A stretch of 64,000 bases of DNA from PALSA-1004 sp963829085 (GCA_963829085.1 CAWHHJ010000015.1:434001-498000); one strand, 5' to 3'; counted from the first letter of the stretch, positions 27,100 to 37,282 are shown. Notes: a model not told the origin generated them from the sequence alone. A program made the numbers and translations.

Positions 27100-27513
27100 A
27101 TGCCAGCTTGGATACCCGCTCTCAAGGCAGCGTTGCCCTATTTGAGAACAATCGCGACCAATGCGATTCCGGTTTGGACCGCGCTAAAGACGCAAGGTAA
27201 AGCTGCAGACGTTAATGCGGAACAGATCGGCGAATTGCAGAAAGCGGTAACGCACAATGCTCAATCGATAAAAGAGCTCGCCGAGCAGCTCACAAATACG
27301 GTCAAGGTCGTGGAGGAAGGCGCAACCTCTCTCGAGCAGACCTTGGGCAAACTCGACCTGCAGCTCACGAGACAGGCAGAGCTTACGACAGCCGCCCAAC
27401 AGCAGATCGCCGACCTGAACACCCGGCTTGCACATGCCAGGACGCTTGCGTTGATATCTATCGGAATGACAATGATCGCGCTTGCTGCGCTGCTGCTGCA
27501 CCTGCTGCGCTGA
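27100..27513 (+). CDS. Coiled-coil protein with C-terminal membrane anchor
   Basis: 137 aa from ATG 27100 (GAGGGA upstream); the longer frame to 26848 overlaps the receiver gene and lacks homology. A hydrophobic-aromatic N-terminus (MPAWIPALKAALPYLRTIAT) leads to about 75 residues of heptad coiled coil (AEQIGELQKAVTHNAQSIKE; LEQTLGKLDLQLTRQAELTT) and a C-terminal membrane helix (TLALISIGMTMIALAALLLH). Possibly a tail-anchored scaffold; no family recognised. Confidence 0.7.
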   Translation: MPAWIPALKAALPYLRTIATNAIPVWTALKTQGKAADVNAEQIGELQKAVTHNAQSIKELAEQLTNTVKVVEEGATSLEQTLGKLDLQLTRQAELTTAAQQQIADLNTRLAHARTLALISIGMTMIALAALLLHLLR

Positions 27514-27540
27514 CCTCGCGGTTATGTAGAGGGGGCGTCG

Positions 27541-28821
27541 CTAACGCTTACGCATCCGCGCGACATTCATGAGCGGCGTTGCCGAAACACCGTGCAACGC
27601 GATGGACGCGGCCACCACTGTGAAGACTATCGAGACAAATCTTTGCACGAGGTCAGCGGGCAAGCCGGCCTCGATCGCGTACATAAGGTAGAACACCGAT
27701 CCGATCCCGCGTATTCCAAACCAGGACATCAATCGTAGTTCGCGCCCGGTATAGCGCATACCGGCCAGCCCGATCACCACCGAAAGCGGTCTTATCGCCA
27801 GGAACAGCGCAAGCGCAATCCAAATGCCGCCCTGGTTAATATGGATGGTCGAAAGGCTCGCACCAAGCGCGAGGACTACGATGAGCTCGCCGATGCGTTC
27901 GAATCTCTCGTTCGATCCGAGTACGGTCCGCACTAGATGCGTAGGAGCAGTTGCCGGGTGCGTCTTTTCTTCGGACTTCGCGACAGTCCCTAGTGTGGCG
28001 CTGCGCTCCTCGGCCGATTCTGTTTCAACGCGGCGCATAGCAAGGCCGGCGGCGAGCACCGCGAGAAAGCCGTTGCCATGCACGAGAAGCGCGAGGCCGT
28101 AGCTCAGAGCAAGGAGGCCGAGCGCCAGGAACTCTTCCCAGCCGACCGCTTCTTTGAATTCGCGCCGGACAAAGAGGACGATTCGCGCCACAACTTTTCC
28201 GGCGGCCCAGCCGATCATCAGCCCGGCTGCGATGGCCCAAACGATATCGACCGCGACCCAATGCAAGCCATAGGAGCCAAGGTCCTTTATGTTCAAGAGG
28301 CCCAGCCCAAGAATAACGAATGGTGCGGCAGTTCCGTCATTGATACCGCCCTCGGCAGTAAGTGCAAAACGTGATCTTTCGCGATCATCGGCGTGCCTGA
28401 CCTGCACATCGGAGGCAAGGACCGGATCGGTTGGCGAAAGGATTGCGCCAAGCAACACTGCTGCGCCAAGCGGCATGTGGAGAGCCCAATAGCCGATAGC
28501 CGCAACGCACGCCACCACAACAACCATGGAAATGGTCGCAAGTCGCAGGGGGAGCCTCAACAGACGGTCGGTCGGCGAGACGCGCAATTTGAGGCCGACT
28601 GTGAAGAGCGAGACCAATACGGCCACTTCGCAGAAGATTCGGAGTTCTCCCGCGTTGCTGGCAGGGTCGAGAGTGACCAGCCCCAGACCCGACGGGCCAA
28701 GCGCAAGTCCGATCAGCAGGTAAATAAGGGCGGTACTTACCGGCAGGCGCTCCATTGCAGAGCCGGCGACCGCCATGAGAACCAGCAGCACGCCGGTCAG
28801 GATAAACCACAGTGAAACCAT
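27541..28821 (-). CDS. CPA1-type Na+(K+)/H+ antiporter (NhaP-like)
   Basis: 426 aa with about 12 hydrophobic helices. Ion-site motifs of cation/proton antiporters are clear: GAILSPTDPVLASDVQV and LTAEGGINDGTAAPF (the ND pair), with GIRGIGSVFYLMY near the end. A hydrophilic insertion (about 275-310, with EKTHPATAP) interrupts the membrane region after helix 8. It exchanges monovalent cations for protons at the inner membrane; cation preference cannot be read from sequence. The C-terminal regulatory domain of many NhaP proteins is absent. Confidence 0.88.
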   Translation of the reverse strand: MVSLWFILTGVLLVLMAVAGSAMERLPVSTALIYLLIGLALGPSGLGLVTLDPASNAGELRIFCEVAVLVSLFTVGLKLRVSPTDRLLRLPLRLATISMVVVVACVAAIGYWALHMPLGAAVLLGAILSPTDPVLASDVQVRHADDRERSRFALTAEGGINDGTAAPFVILGLGLLNIKDLGSYGLHWVAVDIVWAIAAGLMIGWAAGKVVARIVLFVRREFKEAVGWEEFLALGLLALSYGLALLVHGNGFLAVLAAGLAMRRVETESAEERSATLGTVAKSEEKTHPATAPTHLVRTVLGSNERFERIGELIVVLALGASLSTIHINQGGIWIALALFLAIRPLSVVIGLAGMRYTGRELRLMSWFGIRGIGSVFYLMYAIEAGLPADLVQRFVSIVFTVVAASIALHGVSATPLMNVARMRKR

Positions 28822-29627
28822 GACCGCAGGCCTTGTCAGTGTCCGATGGGTGAATGCGCCGCGGCTTTAGAGCTGGCGCGACTGGCAGGCTCGTAACGCC
28901 CGTTCGATGCATCGATTTCTACAGCGCAGCGGTACAGACAGCATTAAACCGCGTTAGGTTCGCGCGAGCGGCGCACGATTTATGATGTAGTCGCAACGGT
29001 GTCCCATCGGATGCATTTGCGATATACTTAGGCAGTTCGATGCTAGTGGCATATATTGTGCATCATTCACAGCGATTGTTAGACTCTGTTATGTGGCGCT
29101 GTCTGGACTCGTCACAAATCACCAGGCGCACCACGTTGCCCGCGCAGTCCAGTATGTTCGCAGTCGGAGCGCTCGAGCACGTCACGCGTTGAACAAGGCG
29201 GACGCCGATGAATCCCCGGCTCTGGTTTCAAGTGCAACCAGCGGTCCGGCTCTTCGTACCGAACTCAACCGCCAAGCCCCGCAACGCCGCACCGCTTCTA
29301 CGCCGCCACCTGCGTTCTATCCTCCGCAGACCACTCTCCGAACTATCACCAGCGACCGCAGCAACGCTAGTGCGGCGCGTGTAGGTCCGCGATCTCTCAC
29401 CGCCTCAGCGGCCGGCCTGCGGCCCGGTTTTGTTTCGTAGGTTGCAAAATGACTGCCGCACACGATCCGGTCAAGGGCACCCACCCAGCGCCGTAGCGGA
29501 TTCTTCCTCGAGTCTGACGACCACAAGTGCCCCTCCGACATTCGAAAGCGACGACGTCCGGTGTGCGCTCGCCGCGGATTTTGGGACCATCATGACGACA
29601 CGGTTACTTTCCTGCTTTTGAACCCGC
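28822..29627. other. 806-bp region without a supported gene
   Basis: The only long ORF (29093-29440, plus) encodes an Ala/Arg/Ser-rich peptide without ribosome site, signal or domain, and looks like a chance GC frame. I see no RNA gene or repeat. The region separates divergent units and may carry promoters. Confidence 0.45.
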
Positions 29628-29936
29628 ATGAGTCCAAACTCGGATATCGAACCCGGCGATCTCGTCGCGCTCGTGCGCGGGCATGAATGTACGGTTAACG
29701 CGGTCGGGGGCATTCCCTTCCGTGTGGCCCAGGTCCACTGCTTATCTATAGCCGGCGTGCGTTTTGTGTGCCGCCACTGCGGCTACGGCCAGTCCGCCAA
29801 CGGCGTTCGATTTACTTGCGATACACGCGGCAATAATCTTCCATTGGCATGGCTGAAAAAATTTCCGCCGCTCGACGAGGCCGATAGCACTGAACGCGAT
29901 AAGCGCAAGCGTGAGCCGGTTCGCGTAACGTCGTAA
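29628..29936 (+). CDS. Conserved-looking small protein with a Cys/His pair cluster, unknown
   Basis: 102 aa. An SH3-like start (IEPGDLVALVRGHECTVNAV) is followed by FVCRHCGYGQSANGVRFTCD, which could bind one zinc ion through Cys-x-x-Cys and a third Cys. A charged tail (EADSTERDKRKREPVRV) ends it. I do not recognise a family; the ribosome site is weak. Confidence 0.5.
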   Translation: MSPNSDIEPGDLVALVRGHECTVNAVGGIPFRVAQVHCLSIAGVRFVCRHCGYGQSANGVRFTCDTRGNNLPLAWLKKFPPLDEADSTERDKRKREPVRVTS

Positions 29937-30209
29937 GGGCACCGCGGGTTAACACCTGGCAAGCATGACCCGTGGGGGCTGGTAACTGCCGCGTATATCG
30001 CAGCCTTCCAACAATCCTTCGGCATTCTGCGCAACACCCGCTTTCGTGTTGTCCCCTCCTCGCCTTCGCTGATAGCACAGTCCTTCAGCGCACGCGCGCA
30101 GACGCGATCGCTAGGGAGACGTTCGTCTTAACGCGCGCACTGAATGCTTTAGGATGTTCTCGCTTTGCGAAGTGCAAAGCTTTTACATCAAAGACATCAG
30201 GAGATGATC

Positions 30210-31220
30210 GTGAACGACGATGTGACGCCGGACTCAATCTTGCAGCTTGGACTCGGTTTCTGGAGTTCAAAGGCTTTACTCAGCGCAGTCGAGCTCGGCG
30301 TGTTTACCGAGCTCGCCAAGGGCCCGCTCGATGCTCTCACGCTGATCGAGCGTCTGCGCATACATCCCCGCGGTGCGCGTGACTTCTTTGATTCACTTGT
30401 TGCGCTGCGTATGCTCGACCGTAACGGTGATCGCTATTCGAATACGCAACAAACCGATATCTTCCTCGATCGAGCGAAGCCGTCTTACCTCGGCGGCATT
30501 CTCGAGATGGCGAATGCGCGGCTGTATCGATTCTGGGGATCGCTGACCGAAGCGCTGCGCACGGGAGCGCCGCAGAACGAGGCAAAAGACGGCGGCGATC
30601 TGTTTGGCGCACTTTATGCGGACAAAGGCCGCCTCGAGGGCTTTCTCAAGGCGATGTCAGGCATCAGCATGGGTGCTGCGATCGCCATCGCCGGAAAATT
30701 TCCTTGGCGCGATTACAGAACGTTGATTGACATCGGAGCGGCCCAAGGCGCCGTACCAGTGCATATCGCGCGCACGCATAAGCACCTGACCGGCGGCGGC
30801 TTCGACCTGCCGCCCGTCCAGCCCATCTTCGAGGAATACGTGCGGTCGAATGGATTGAACGACCGGCTGCGCTTTTACGCCGGCAGCTTCATGACTGATC
30901 CATTGCCTGCGGCGGATGTGCTGATCATGGGTCATATCCTGCACGACTGGAGTTACGATGAGAAACAAATGCTGCTGGCTAAAGCGTATGCGGCACTCCC
31001 GCGTGACGGCGCCCTGATCGTCTATGAGTCGCTGATTGATGATGACCGCAGACAGAACGCTTTCGGCTTGCTGATGAGCCTGAACATGCTCATTGAGACA
31101 CGCGGCGGATTCGATTACACCGGCGCGGATTGCATGTCATGGATGCGCGAAGCAGGATTCCGCGAAACACGCGTCGAGCACCTGACGGGGCCGGATTCAA
31201 TGGTGATTGCGATCAAATAG
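30210..31220 (+). CDS. SAM-dependent O-methyltransferase family protein
   Basis: 336 aa from the GTG at 30210, which sits six bases after AGGAG; the ATG at 30204 would touch the ribosome site. An N-terminal winged-helix dimerisation part (ALLSAVELGVFTELAKGPLD, then LRIHPRGARDFFDSLVAL) precedes a Rossmann domain with LIDIGAAQGAVPVHIA as the SAM loop (degenerate from the usual DxGGGxG), DVLIMGHILHDWSYDE, and a C-terminal SMNMLIETRGG-like helix. This is the methyltransferase_2 layout of small-molecule O-methyltransferases. The catalytic His seen in plant enzymes may correspond to GHILHDW. Substrate unknown. No operon partners. Confidence 0.85.
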   Translation: MNDDVTPDSILQLGLGFWSSKALLSAVELGVFTELAKGPLDALTLIERLRIHPRGARDFFDSLVALRMLDRNGDRYSNTQQTDIFLDRAKPSYLGGILEMANARLYRFWGSLTEALRTGAPQNEAKDGGDLFGALYADKGRLEGFLKAMSGISMGAAIAIAGKFPWRDYRTLIDIGAAQGAVPVHIARTHKHLTGGGFDLPPVQPIFEEYVRSNGLNDRLRFYAGSFMTDPLPAADVLIMGHILHDWSYDEKQMLLAKAYAALPRDGALIVYESLIDDDRRQNAFGLLMSLNMLIETRGGFDYTGADCMSWMREAGFRETRVEHLTGPDSMVIAIK

Positions 31221-31324
31221 CAGCAGCGGAGCACAGCTCCGGCCGCATCGATCGAGCGGTCAATCACCGCCCTGACCCGCCAGGCGCAGCCGTACGCTTA
31301 CGTTTCGCCTGACATGCGCCGTAC

Positions 31325-32984
31325 TTAGTCAGGCATCAGCGCGAAGGTCCATACGGATCCACCCGCCGGCACAAGTGGCCCCGCCGAGCGGGTTGGGTTA
31401 CTGCCGCCGCGGCCTGACAGCACCGTTACATACTGCCTGCCCTTGTATGTGTACGTGATCGGCGGTGCGTTGATCGACGAGCCGGTCTTGAATTGCCATA
31501 GTTGTTTACCGGTATCCTGGTCGAGCGCAATGAACTCGCCCGTAAGTTTGCCCGTAAACAGCAAGCCGCCATCAGTCCCGAGCATACCAGCCGATGAAGC
31601 GAATTCCGCTATTGGCGTCTTCCATGCAATCTTCCCTGTGTACGGGTTGATGGCAAGATGGTAACCGGGTGGATCGACGATTTTCGAATCGGTCTCGATG
31701 CCGGTGTAGCCCGCTCCCACCTGGAGCTGCACATCAACGAACTTCAACACGCGCATCAGTTCCCAAGAGTTGATGAACATCAGACCGGTCTTGGCGTTGT
31801 ATGCCGACAGCGTCGCGTTCGTTGCGCCACGTGGCGCGAGCTCGATTGTTTCGCCCTTCATGGCGCGATCAAGCAGGTCCGTTAATACCGGACGGCCCGT
31901 TTTCAGATCTATATTCTTGGCCCAGTTCTGATTCATGAATGGATGTGCCGCGAGTAATTGGCCATTGGTCCGATCGAGCACGTATAAAAACCCGTTCTTG
32001 TTTGCCTGGAACAGCACCTTGCGCGGCTTGCCGTCAATTTGAATGTCGGCAATGATGGGTTCCGCAGTGACCGTCGAAATCGAAGCTGTCGTTCGGCATG
32101 AACTGGTAGTACCACACCATCTCGCCGGTCTTCGGACGGATCGCCAGCATGCTGGCGGCATAAAGGCTATCCATCCCGGCGCGGTATTTTGGATTGTATG
32201 GCTCCGCATTGCCGGTGCCGACGTAGAAGAGATCGAGCTGCGGATCGTACGCTCCGGACTGCCACGTTGCACCGCCGCCATACTTCCAGGCATCGGGCAT
32301 GTCCTTGTTAGGCCACGTCTCGGAACCTTTCTGTCCCGGCTCGGGAATGGTCCACGTGCGCCACAGGCGCTTGCCGGTTTCGGGATCGTAGCCGTCGATG
32401 AACCCACGCGCGGTGCGATCGCCTCCCGCCATGCCGGAGATCAGTACGCCGTTGGCAATCATGGGCGCGACTATGCCGCCGTAGCTTTCCTTCCATTCGC
32501 CGAACTTCGTTTTCCAAAGCTCTTTTCCCGTTTTCATGTCGAGCGCCATGACGTGTGCGTCGACGGTCTGCCGGAACAGCTTCCCGTTATATACGGTCGC
32601 GGCGCCACGCATATAGGCGCCGCCCGTCGTGACACGCAGCGCTGCCCTATCGTAAGTCACCGGCGTACGCCATATCTGGCGGCCGGTTGCGACGTCGATC
32701 GCGAACGTCCAGTTGCCGTTCACGACATACATGACGCCGTTATAAACGGTCGGCTGCGATAACTCGCCCATGTCGTTCGAAAGGCTGAAGTTCCAAACCG
32801 GAACGAGACGCTTGATGTTGGACTTGTTGATCTCTGTCAGCGAGCTGAACATCTTCAAGTCATAGCCCATACCCAACGTGGGCACGTTGTCCGTGTTCTT
32901 GCCCGCAGTCAGCAGTTCTTCAGCCGTCTGCGCAAACAAAACGCCAGACCATAAGCATACAAATGCTGCGATTGCTCTTTTCAT
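31325..32984 (-). pseudogene. PQQ-dependent dehydrogenase (methanol/ethanol family), interrupted by +1 frameshift
   Basis: An N-terminal frame (32984-32034) starts with a signal peptide (AIAAFVCLWSGVLFAQTAEE) and blades with tryptophan motifs (GKELWKTKFGEW; YDPETGKRLWRTWTIPEPGQ), ending FDFDG then nonsense. The C-terminal frame resumes TAEPIIADIQIDGKPRKVLF and runs to VPAGGSVWTFALMPD at 31325. Aligned with the intact paralogue next door, DFD-VTAEPII matches DFD-ATSESVL once one G is removed from GACGGTC (32071-32072). Length would be about 553 aa. Enzymes of this family oxidise alcohols in the periplasm with PQQ and a bound metal. No heme c motif is present. Confidence 0.83.
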
Positions 32985-33034
32985 CTCTCTCCCTCTTTAA
33001 GACAATCTGTGTGCGACGTGAGATTTACAACAGA

Positions 33035-34702
33035 TCAATCAGGCATCAGCGCAAACGTCCATACCGAGCCGCCTGCCGGCACGCTATCAGTGATGAAGCG
33101 CCCTGCTACGCTGCCGCCGCGCCCGGAAAGCACAGTCACGTACTGGCGGCCCTTGTACGTGTACGTGATGGGCGGCGCGTTGATTGAGGAGCCAGTCTTA
33201 AATTGCCAGACTTGCTTACCCGTGTCCTGGTCGAGCGCTATCACTTCGCCAGTCAGCTTGCCGGTAAAAAGCAATCCGCCATCGGTAGCAAGCATGCCCG
33301 CGGAGCTTGCGAAATCCATCATCGGCGTCTGCCATTTGACTTTTCCAGTCAGTGGTTCGAGCGCCAGGTGATAGCCGGCCGGCTCGCCTTTCGGCGTGTT
33401 CATGCTCGACTCCATGCCGGTGTAGCCGCCGCCGAGCACGAACTCAGGCTTCACGTACTTCATCACGCGCGGCAGATTCCATGAATTCAGGTACAGCAGT
33501 CCATTGTTTGGATTGAATGCGGCCAGCGTTGCATTGGTGCCGCGCGACGGCTCGAGAGTGACTTCCTCACCTTTCATTGCACGCTCGAGGAGATTCGTGA
33601 GGACCGGCCGGCCGGTTTTGAGATCAATGCCGGTTGCCCAGTTGACCTTCACGTACGGATTGGCGGCAATGAGCTTGCCGTTACTGCGGTCCAATACGTA
33701 CAAGAAGCCGTTTTTGTTCGGATTGATGAGCACCTTACGCGTCTGACCATCGACGGGAAGATCGGCCAATACACTTTCCGACGTGGCGTCGAAGTCGTAG
33801 CTGTCGTTCGGCGTGTACTGGTAATACCAAACCATTTCGCCGGTCTTCGGCCGCAGCGCCAGGATGCTGCACGTGTACAAGCTGTCTGCGCCTTCGCGGT
33901 AATCGGGGTTATACGGCTCGGCGTTTCCCGTCCCGATGTAGATGAGGTCGAGCTGCGGATCATATGAAGCCGTCTGCCAGGTCGGCGCGCCGCCGTATTT
34001 CCATGCATCCGGCTTGCCTTGATGGGGCCATGTCTCGGAACCAGGCTCACCCGGCGCGGGGATGGTGTAGGTGCGCCACAATTTCTTGCCGGTCTCGGGA
34101 TCGTAGCCCTCGACGAAACCACGCGTGGTACTTTCGCCACCGCCCATTCCCGATATGAGAACTCCGTTGGCAATCATGGGCGCAACGACGCCCTTGTAGC
34201 CCTCCTTGAAGTCGGCATATTTTTGCTTCCAGACTTCCTTGCCGGTCTTCATATCAAGAGCGAGCACCTGCGCATCGAGTGCTTGCCGGAACAGTTTGCC
34301 GTTGTAGATCGTAGCCGGGCCGCGCATGAGCGCACCGCCACCCGCCACACGCAGCGCAGCGCGATCGTAATTGACCGGAGTACGCCAGATTTGGCGACCC
34401 GTGCCGATATCGATTGCAAAAGTCCAGTTGCCGTTCACGACATACATGACGCCGTTATAGACGGTAGGCTGCGAGAGATCGCCCATGTCATTATTGGTGC
34501 TGAAGCTCCAGACGGGAACCAGCCGCTTGACGTTCGACTTGTTGATTTGCTTGAGCGGGCTATACATCTTCAAGTCATAGCCCATACCGAACGTCGTCAC
34601 GTTATCCGTGTTCTTGTTCGCGTTCAGCAGATCTTCGGCTGACTGCGCAAATGCGAAACCGCACCAGCCGCAGATTAATGCGGCAATTGTTTTTCTAATC
34701 AT
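33035..34702 (-). CDS. PQQ-dependent dehydrogenase, methanol/ethanol family
   Basis: 555 aa, intact. A signal peptide (TIAALICGWCGFAFAQSAED) exports it to the periplasm. Propeller blades recur with GKxxW motifs: GRQIWRTPVNYDRAAL, GKEVWKQKYADF, GKKLWRTYTIPAPGEPGSET and VKWQTPMMDFASSAG. It ends GRQYVTVLSGRGGSVAGRFI, then VPAGGSVWTFALMPD. There is no CxxCH heme motif and no vicinal CC pair of classical methanol dehydrogenase, so electrons must leave through a separate cytochrome. It is the upstream gene of a tandem pair (50 bp apart) with the frameshifted copy, clearly a local duplication; the pair shares the same start and end residues. Substrate is not readable. Confidence 0.92.
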   Translation of the reverse strand: MIRKTIAALICGWCGFAFAQSAEDLLNANKNTDNVTTFGMGYDLKMYSPLKQINKSNVKRLVPVWSFSTNNDMGDLSQPTVYNGVMYVVNGNWTFAIDIGTGRQIWRTPVNYDRAALRVAGGGALMRGPATIYNGKLFRQALDAQVLALDMKTGKEVWKQKYADFKEGYKGVVAPMIANGVLISGMGGGESTTRGFVEGYDPETGKKLWRTYTIPAPGEPGSETWPHQGKPDAWKYGGAPTWQTASYDPQLDLIYIGTGNAEPYNPDYREGADSLYTCSILALRPKTGEMVWYYQYTPNDSYDFDATSESVLADLPVDGQTRKVLINPNKNGFLYVLDRSNGKLIAANPYVKVNWATGIDLKTGRPVLTNLLERAMKGEEVTLEPSRGTNATLAAFNPNNGLLYLNSWNLPRVMKYVKPEFVLGGGYTGMESSMNTPKGEPAGYHLALEPLTGKVKWQTPMMDFASSAGMLATDGGLLFTGKLTGEVIALDQDTGKQVWQFKTGSSINAPPITYTYKGRQYVTVLSGRGGSVAGRFITDSVPAGGSVWTFALMPD

Positions 34703-34932
34703 GACTCCTCCGATTTTTCTTCCGACGCCAGGACAAGACTATAGCGCAAAAGCACAGGTTCAAATACACACCGCATTGCGCCCGGGCGAGGTCACGTCAC
34801 GAGATACCTTCGGTCTAAGTGCTCTAGCATTGATAGCGCAGACAGGGCAACCGATGAACACCCGTTTAGCCTCGAGGTCTGAACTTCCTTTGCGAAATGT
34901 GAAGAGCGCTTCGCGCCTCTCAACTTGAAGGC

Positions 34933-35634
34933 ATGCGCGCCAGACTCTATGCGATTGTCTCTATCGCGACTGGAATCGCAGCGGTCGCATACGCACTACA
35001 CGCGGGGTGGTTGCAGATACCCGACCGCTGGAATCCATTGGCGCCACTTGCAATCGCGGACGAACCCAATGTGCTTACTCGATACAAGCTGTCGCGCTTG
35101 TCAGGCGACGACGCTCTCTGCAAGAGCGTCCTGGCCGGAGCAGAGATGCGCTATCAGTCAGTGCAGGATCGTGACACGGATAGTGGATGCGGTTTTCACA
35201 ACGCCGTGCGCATCACGGCGACCACCGCGCGGGTGAACGAACCGTTTACGCTGACATGCGCAAGTGCGGTTGCGCTCGCCCTGTGGGAAGAGCATGTGCT
35301 TCAACCGCAGGCGAAAGCATACTTTGCCCAACGTGTGAGTCGCGTGCGGAATTTCGGGAGCTATTCGTGTCGCAACATCTATGGAGCGGAGCACGGCAGA
35401 CGCAGCGAGCACGCCACGGCGGACGCGGTCGATATCGGTGCCTTTACACTGGATGATGGGCGCGTCATTGCGATAGCCAAGGCTTGGCCCCGCAATGGCA
35501 TTGAAGCTCGCTTTTTACGCGATGTGCACGATGGCGCGTGCCGTTTCTTCAACGCAGTGCTCGGCCCCAATTACAACCACGCACATTACGATCATTTCCA
35601 CCTGGATCGCGGGCGATTCAGGGTATGTCGTTAG
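34933..35634 (+). CDS. Extensin-like D-Ala-D-Ala carboxypeptidase-fold protein
   Basis: 233 aa. An N-terminal membrane anchor or signal (LYAIVSIATGIAAVAYALHA) is followed by the extensin-like catalytic domain: CGFHNAVRITA, SYSCRNIYG, then SEHATADAVDIGAFTL and HAHYDHFHLD. The His/Asp/His set in SEHATADAVD and HFHLD forms the predicted zinc site of this peptidase-like family, thought to act on the cell wall. A disulfide is likely between the flanking Cys pairs. It starts 231 bp from the divergent PQQ gene. Confidence 0.85.
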   Translation: MRARLYAIVSIATGIAAVAYALHAGWLQIPDRWNPLAPLAIADEPNVLTRYKLSRLSGDDALCKSVLAGAEMRYQSVQDRDTDSGCGFHNAVRITATTARVNEPFTLTCASAVALALWEEHVLQPQAKAYFAQRVSRVRNFGSYSCRNIYGAEHGRRSEHATADAVDIGAFTLDDGRVIAIAKAWPRNGIEARFLRDVHDGACRFFNAVLGPNYNHAHYDHFHLDRGRFRVCR

Positions 35635-35684
35635 CTATGGCGTTAAATGAGCAAGCAGCCAGCAAACACGCGGCGGTTGATCCC

Positions 35685-36566
35685 TCAACCGGTTACATGC
35701 GCTTCGCTGGCAGAAGCTCTCACCGATCTCAGCGAATTCGGATCGACACCCTGCGCGGCATCTTCGGCGTAACTTAACCTCACGGCCGCGTCGCGCGATA
35801 ACACGCGGAAGGTGCAGCTTTCCTGAATGTATAAGCGCACCGTATCTGCGGAATGTTCGAGATAACCGATCGAAAAATCCTGACCGACGATGAGTTCGAA
35901 GTCTCCGCCGCGCAAGCTCACGACGACGGCCCCGTCGAGCGCGGGCGTCCACAGCACGGGCCCATCGAGCAATCGTCGCACGTGCTCCATGACAGGGTAG
36001 CCGCCCGTGGTGCTGCGCGTAAGGCCGGTATGGCAGCGCGGTCCGAGCGCAATCGCATAGGGACCCTTGACGCCGGCCATGCGCAGGCGATCGACCGCTT
36101 CTGCAACGACATCCGGATAAGCCGCGTAGTTCTGCGATATGGTCAACGCTGGTCCGTCAAGGCATTCGACGAGGCCATGTATGCCGGCTTCCGTGAATCC
36201 GTGGAGCACGAGGCGATCTTCGGCGATTGCGGCGGATCGCGCCGCGTTTCGCACCTCGTCGAGGTCCGGATCTTTCGCGCCCCTGCCGATCGCTTCGAGC
36301 TCGTCGCGGGACAATGAAAATGGCGTCCGCAGCTCCACGAGCGGCAGCGTAGTGCGTAGCCGCGCTTCGACGCCAGCTTCCGGCTGTGAATTGAGACGCT
36401 GCGTACGTCCGGTAGCAACCGCGGCCTTATCCCATCCGTGCGGCCCGCTAAAATCGATGAGCTTGCGCGCGGAAAGCATGATCTTTAATGTGCGCTTGGC
36501 TTCGTCATCGATGAGCGACCATGCGGTCTCGGTAATTGGCGCGATTTGACGCAGCAGTTGATTCAT
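35685..36566 (-). CDS. Family 1 encapsulin shell protein
   Basis: 293 aa. The N-terminus is helical (NQLLRQIAPITETAWSLIDD), then SARKLIDFSGPHGWDKAAVA, the conserved VELRTPFSLSRDELEAIGRG, AEDRLVLHGF, VLWTPALDGAVVVSLRGGDF and DFSIGYLEHSADTVRLYIQE: the HK97-fold encapsulin plan. About 60 copies form a closed shell around cargo. The tail beyond residue about 260 (AEDAAQGVDPNSLRSVRASA) is longer than usual. The ATG overlaps the stop of the cargo gene by 4 bp (ATGA at 36563-36566), so shell and cargo are made together. Confidence 0.95.
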   Translation of the reverse strand: MNQLLRQIAPITETAWSLIDDEAKRTLKIMLSARKLIDFSGPHGWDKAAVATGRTQRLNSQPEAGVEARLRTTLPLVELRTPFSLSRDELEAIGRGAKDPDLDEVRNAARSAAIAEDRLVLHGFTEAGIHGLVECLDGPALTISQNYAAYPDVVAEAVDRLRMAGVKGPYAIALGPRCHTGLTRSTTGGYPVMEHVRRLLDGPVLWTPALDGAVVVSLRGGDFELIVGQDFSIGYLEHSADTVRLYIQESCTFRVLSRDAAVRLSYAEDAAQGVDPNSLRSVRASASEAHVTG

Positions 36567-36950
36567 CGGTGCCCCTCTTTGCGCAGACTGCCGATACCCA
36601 ATGAGCCGTCGCCGGTGGATTGCACGTCGCCCGCCTCTGCGGCGTCGAGCTCTTTTTCTTTCTGCATGATCGGGCCTTCGATAAACAGATATTCACGCAG
36701 TTGATCACTCAGGGACGGGTCGTGACGGCGCAGCCACTCGAGCACCATCGCGGCATGTTCCTTTTCCTCATCGCGGTTGTGTCTCAAAATCGCGCGCAAC
36801 TCTTCGTCACCGGTTGCATCGATGCGCTGATCGTACCAGTCCACTGCTTCGAGCTCCTCCATAACAGAGGCAATCGCACGGTGCCGGTCCCTGGTTTCAG
36901 GCTTCAGTATGTTAGTGTCTTCGTGGAACTGCGCGCTCGGGCCCGGCCAT
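36563..36950 (-). pseudogene. Encapsulated ferritin-like cargo (EncFtn), N-terminus frameshifted
   Basis: The intact part (99 aa from Met at 36862) has MEELEAVDWYDQRIDATGDE, LRHNRDEEKEHAAMVLEWLR, and the encapsulation signal DGSLGIGSLRKEG at the C-terminus. EncFtn normally begins about 28 residues earlier. Upstream in the same frame is FHEDTNILKPETRDRHRAIA, preceded by PSAQ; but the ATG with the AGGAG ribosome site (36950) is one frame off and stops after 12 codons. Removing one base from GCCGGGCCCGAG (36939-36944) gives MAGPSAQFHED and restores the whole protein (128 aa). The N-terminal helix and Glu/His residues form the ferroxidase site at the dimer interface, so the truncated form from Met 36862 would probably be compromised. 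Confidence 0.85.
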
Positions 36951-37282
36951 AATTGCTTCTCCTAGTCATGAGACGCTCGACATGGAAGTCGCGCGTGGCG
37001 GTAAAGCTGCTGGTGCGAAACGTAGAAAGCAAGCAAAACGTACGCCGATATTTTTTCCGGCTCGACTTGCGAACGGTGCGCCCCCCCGTCTATATGTTGT
37101 AACAAAGTCAGGTAATTTGCGGTGTGCCCACGTCCGGCGCGTAAAATTTCCATGCGCGCATCGCCGAACGGCTTACTCGAGTGCGCCAGGAGAACAACGC
37201 GTTCGAGGTCCCGATGCACAAAACACTATGCTACATTACGCGCATTTTTTGCGATATTTTTCGTTCAAGGACCTGCTACTGA

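Noticed and set aside
29093..29440. Plus-strand 115-aa ORF
   Set aside because: Low-complexity Ala/Arg/Ser composition, no ribosome site, no features.
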